Below are positions 5,486 through 7,547 of a DNA stretch of 7,547 bases, in pieces. A model generated the notes under the pieces. That model made no database searches. It worked only from the letters and a program-made list of their open reading frames with translations, and had not been told where the DNA came from. Position 1 is the stretch's first letter; the number at the start of each line of letters is the position of its first letter. The translations under genes and the position numbers were made by a program. Source of the DNA: Parcubacteria group bacterium GW2011_GWB1_44_7 (lineage in GTDB: Bacteria; Patescibacteria; Paceibacteria; UBA9973; DSPV01); NCBI GenBank assembly GCA_000999175.1, contig LCJJ01000019.1:1-7547 (forward strand), in the 5' to 3' direction.

Positions 5486-6643
5486 ATGTCGGGAAAACCG
5501 TCAAAAAGAAAAATAGCCATCATTGCCGGCTCGCGCGGAGAGTACGGATATTTCCGGCCCGTAATAAAAGAAATTATCAAAAAGCCGAATCTGGATTACG
5601 GTCTTATCGTAACCAACATGCATGTTTTGGATAGTTTCGGTTCCACTATAGACGAAATTAAAAAAGACGGCTTTAAAATTCACGCGGAGATTCATAATAC
5701 TTTTGACGGCTACAATCGTTTGACAATGGTTAAGTCTCTCTCCGTTTTCAAAATGCAGCTTCCGGAGATATTGAAACAAATGGGAGCGGATATGATTCTT
5801 TTGGGAGGCGACAGAGGAGAGCAATTAATGGCCGCTATCGTTGGCGCTTATATGTATATTCCAACGGCGCATATTCAGGCCGGGGAAGTTTCCGGAAATA
5901 TAGACGGCGTGACAAGACATGCCATTACCAAATTCGCCCACTTGCATTTTGCTTCCAATGAAGACGCGGCGCAAAGAGTTTTAAAAATGGGCGAGGAGCC
6001 GTTTCGCGTTTTTAACGTCGGCGCGCCGCAACTGGACGAATTGATAAATGGCGAGATTGCGCCGGAGGAAGAAATTTATAATAAGTTTGGATTAGACAAA
6101 GAAAAACCAATTTTGATAATTGTTCAGCATCCGGTGACCGAGGAATTTGACGAGGCTGAAAAGCAGATGGAAGAAACGCTTAAGGCCGTGGAAAAATTTG
6201 GATATCCCGCCATTATTATTTTGAACAACTCCGATGCGGGTAGTCGCGCGATAAGGAGCGCTATCAACCGGCTTAGAAAGCCTTTTATGAAAATTTTTCC
6301 CAACATTCCGCGCAGAGATTATGTCGGTTTGTTGAAAATTTCCGGCGCCATAGTGGGCAATTCTTCTTCCGGTATTTTGGAGGCTCCTTCTTTCGGATTG
6401 CCGGCGATAAACATCGGTAATCGCCAAGCTGGCCGGATGCAAAGTAGAAACGTTATAAACGTTTCGCATTCCGCTCCGGAAATAGAAAAAGCGATTAAAA
6501 CGGCTCTTTCTGAAACATTTAGAGAAAAGATTAAAGAATGCGGCAATCCTTACGGCGACGGCCAATCGGCCAGAAGAATTGTTGATGTGCTCGGCAGCAT
6601 ACCAATTAATGATAAATTATTGATTAAAAAAATAACCTATTGA
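5486..6643 (+). CDS. neuC: NeuC/LegG-family hydrolysing UDP-sugar 2-epimerase
   Basis: A GT-B-fold enzyme that epimerises and hydrolyses UDP-GlcNAc (NeuC) or UDP-diacetylbacillosamine (LegG) to free the manno-configured sugar used by the synthase. Its 385 aa are the normal size. N-terminal motif: GSRGEYGYFRPVI (15-27). Active-site region: LLGGDRGEQLMAA (105-117) and HIQAGEVSGNIDG (129-141) with TRHAITKFAHLHF (143-155). C-terminal domain: IIVQHPVTEE (211-220), the UDP-binding loop GNSSSGILEAPSFG (291-304) and NIGNRQAGR (309-317). All catalytically important regions appear intact. The ATG at 5486 follows the neuA stop by 10 nt, in an A/T-rich gap without a Shine-Dalgarno site. The gene ends at TGA, 2 nt before the next ATG. 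NeuC and LegG cannot be separated by eye; no legionaminate dehydratase or aminotransferase is in the window, but the cluster continues beyond it. Confidence 0.9.
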   Translation: MSGKPSKRKIAIIAGSRGEYGYFRPVIKEIIKKPNLDYGLIVTNMHVLDSFGSTIDEIKKDGFKIHAEIHNTFDGYNRLTMVKSLSVFKMQLPEILKQMGADMILLGGDRGEQLMAAIVGAYMYIPTAHIQAGEVSGNIDGVTRHAITKFAHLHFASNEDAAQRVLKMGEEPFRVFNVGAPQLDELINGEIAPEEEIYNKFGLDKEKPILIIVQHPVTEEFDEAEKQMEETLKAVEKFGYPAIIILNNSDAGSRAIRSAINRLRKPFMKIFPNIPRRDYVGLLKISGAIVGNSSSGILEAPSFGLPAINIGNRQAGRMQSRNVINVSHSAPEIEKAIKTALSETFREKIKECGNPYGDGQSARRIVDVLGSIPINDKLLIKKITY

Positions 6644-6645
6644 AT

Positions 6646-7005
6646 ATGGCAAAAATTGACTTGAAAAATTCAAATTTTATTGTGAATGAGAACGTCGCCA
6701 TAGAAGAGGCGATGAGGGCCATAACCGATAATAAAAGAGGCGCGGCGATTATTGTCGATTCCGAATATAGCGTTGTCGGCGTCGCCAGCGACGGAGACAT
6801 TCGGCGCGCCATGATAAAAGGGGCGACGATGCTTACTCCAATATATAAAGCAATGAATCTTAACGTTAAGACCGTTACCGAAAAGGATAAAGAAATTTTG
6901 TTGTCGCCTCGGAAATTTTTTGATGAAAATCGTCATATCCATCTTCTGCCCGTGGTAGATAAAGACAACAAATTAATTGACATTTTGGTTTGGGAATCGT
7001 TATGA
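6646..7005 (+). CDS. Stand-alone tandem CBS-domain protein
   Basis: A 119-aa protein made almost only of two CBS motifs: CBS1 about residues 10-62 with GVASDGDIRRAMI (45-57), and CBS2 about 67-117 ending in IDILVWESL. CBS pairs bind adenosyl ligands or other nucleotides and usually regulate an attached or partner enzyme. In nonulosonate clusters a CBS pair of this kind is commonly fused ahead of a sugar-1-phosphate nucleotidyltransferase (PtmE type), and a related pair ends the KpsF/KdsD arabinose-5-phosphate isomerases; here it stands alone. ATG at 6646, 2 nt after the neuC stop, is preferred; a TTG at 6640 overlapping that stop is possible. Its TGA overlaps the next ATG, so it is translationally coupled to the glycosyltransferase. 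The likely role is as a nucleotide-sensing partner of a cluster enzyme (inference). Confidence 0.8.
   Translation: MAKIDLKNSNFIVNENVAIEEAMRAITDNKRGAAIIVDSEYSVVGVASDGDIRRAMIKGATMLTPIYKAMNLNVKTVTEKDKEILLSPRKFFDENRHIHLLPVVDKDNKLIDILVWESL
6992..7004 (+). promoter_or_regulatory. Weak ribosome site and ATGA start/stop overlap
   Basis: GGGA at 6992-6995 lies 6 nt before the ATG at 7002, and that ATG overlaps the CBS stop TGA (7003-7005). The arrangement points to translational coupling of the two genes and fixes the glycosyltransferase start. Confidence 0.5.
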
Positions 7006-7547
7006 AAATTTCCGTTGTCGCGCCGTTTCATAATGAAGAAGGAGTCGTAAAGAAGGTTGTTTTGGAAATTCTTTCGGCTTTAAGGCCTTTTGGCGACTTT
7101 GAGTTTATTTGCGTCCAGGACGGATCTGGCGACAGCACCGGCGTCATTTTAAAAAGTTTGTTGGCTGATAATCCGGAGTTGCGCGTTGTTGAGATTCGGC
7201 AAAGCTTTGGTTATGGCCATGCCGTCAGAAAAGGCCTTGAGGCGGCTAAAGGAGAGATTGTCGGTTATATTGATGGCGACGGCCAGATTGATTTTGAAGA
7301 TATAATTCGCGTTTTACGCCTCATGAGTTCTGTTCGCGCGGCGAAAGCCAAGCGCGTAAAGAGGCGAGACGGGTGGAAAAGAGCGATTATTTCGCGGATA
7401 TATAATTTACTGACGTTTTTGCTGTTCGGCTTTTTGTCGTCTGACGTCAACGCCAAGCCGAAATTTTTCAAGAGAGAAGATTTGGAAAAAATGAAGTTAG
7501 TTTCCAATGATTGGTTTATTGACGCCGAGATAATGATAAAAGCCAAA
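7002..7547 (+). CDS. Family 2 glycosyltransferase, DPM1/GtrB-like (3' end outside window)
   Basis: The frame is open from the ATG to the right edge (182 residues, truncated). The N-terminus is a GT-A nucleotide-sugar domain: SVVAPFHNEE (4-13), VQDGSGDST (38-46), and the DxD metal motif in YIDGDGQID (89-97). The later KRVKRRDGWKR (117-127), FGFLSSDVNAKPKFFKRED (142-160) and WFIDAEIMIKA (171-181) follow the pattern of polyprenyl-phosphate mannosyl/glucosyltransferases and undecaprenyl-linked relatives. These enzymes act at the inner face of the membrane, moving a sugar to a lipid or glycan acceptor. The position normally holding the first Asp of the DDGSxD motif is Gln (Q39). Whether C-terminal membrane helices follow lies outside the window. 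It is coupled to the CBS gene by a 4-nt overlap and is likely part of the same surface-glycan operon. Confidence 0.85.
   Translation, partial: MKISVVAPFHNEEGVVKKVVLEILSALRPFGDFEFICVQDGSGDSTGVILKSLLADNPELRVVEIRQSFGYGHAVRKGLEAAKGEIVGYIDGDGQIDFEDIIRVLRLMSSVRAAKAKRVKRRDGWKRAIISRIYNLLTFLLFGFLSSDVNAKPKFFKREDLEKMKLVSNDWFIDAEIMIKAK

Noticed and set aside
6092..6565. 157-aa open frame on the - strand inside neuC
   Set aside because: It is antisense to the conserved NeuC active-site and UDP-binding regions and has no recognisable domain.
6640..6645. TTG at 6640 as start of the CBS protein
   Set aside because: ATG at 6646 gives the expected N-terminus and a tidy 2-nt gap after neuC; the TTG adds only two residues and has no supporting ribosome site.
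6656..6661. Further TTGACT match inside the CBS gene
   Set aside because: It lies in coding sequence and lacks the T-run, hairpin and downstream start codon seen in the two composite elements.
6641..7005. UGA recoding as in Gracilibacteria/Absconditabacteria
   Set aside because: TGA ends both the neuC and CBS genes at the expected protein lengths with a new gene starting at once, so UGA is a stop here.
7265..7546. 93-aa open frame on the - strand at the right edge
   Set aside because: The + strand frame here has all the family-2 glycosyltransferase motifs and is coupled to the preceding gene.

Overview
The window is a compact, AT-leaning stretch of bacterial chromosome with every supportable gene on the + strand. 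The likely source is an uncultivated bacterium, most plausibly Patescibacteria/CPR (Parcubacteria-like). The reasons are the CPR-style GxxExxY protein (motif written as G-R-F-R-N-E-K-Q-Y), the scarcity of Shine-Dalgarno sites, the short spacers, and a set of surface-sugar genes of the kind found in such genomes. UGA is used as a normal stop (neuC-like and CBS genes), so this is not one of the UGA-recoded CPR lineages. The taxonomic call is inference; no marker gene is present.

Left part (1-2079): the 3' end of a membrane protein that is cut by the window edge, then a small GxxExxY / PD-(D/E)XK-like gene whose borders carry an imperfect 22-nt inverted repeat, then a 452-aa GT-B-like protein probably involved in surface carbohydrate assembly. 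Middle (2080-3640): a B12-binding-domain radical SAM enzyme with its own candidate promoter, the only strong Shine-Dalgarno site in the window, and a rho-independent terminator after it.

Right part (3613-7547): a nonulosonic (sialic/legionaminic-type) acid module. Its order is the condensing synthase (NeuB family), the CMP-sugar activating enzyme (NeuA family), the hydrolysing UDP-sugar 2-epimerase (NeuC/LegG family), a stand-alone tandem-CBS protein, and a family-2 glycosyltransferase that runs off the right edge. NeuC releases a ManNAc-type sugar from a UDP-sugar, NeuB condenses it with phosphoenolpyruvate, and NeuA makes the CMP-donor. Whether the sugar is Neu5Ac, legionaminic acid or another relative cannot be decided here. 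The last four genes are tightly packed (10-nt gap, 2-nt gap, ATGA overlap), which suggests one transcript.

The most interesting non-coding signal is a composite element present twice, before neuB and before neuA. Each copy is TTGACT, a 17-nt spacer containing a T-run, then TANNNT, placed so that transcription would begin at or within a few bases of the start codon. The -35 lies inside a hairpin: a convincing terminator in the neuB copy, a weak one in the neuA copy. This suggests overlapping terminator/promoter units and leaderless mRNAs. No tRNA, rRNA, CRISPR array or recognisable insertion sequence was seen. The longest gene-free stretch is only about 80 bases.
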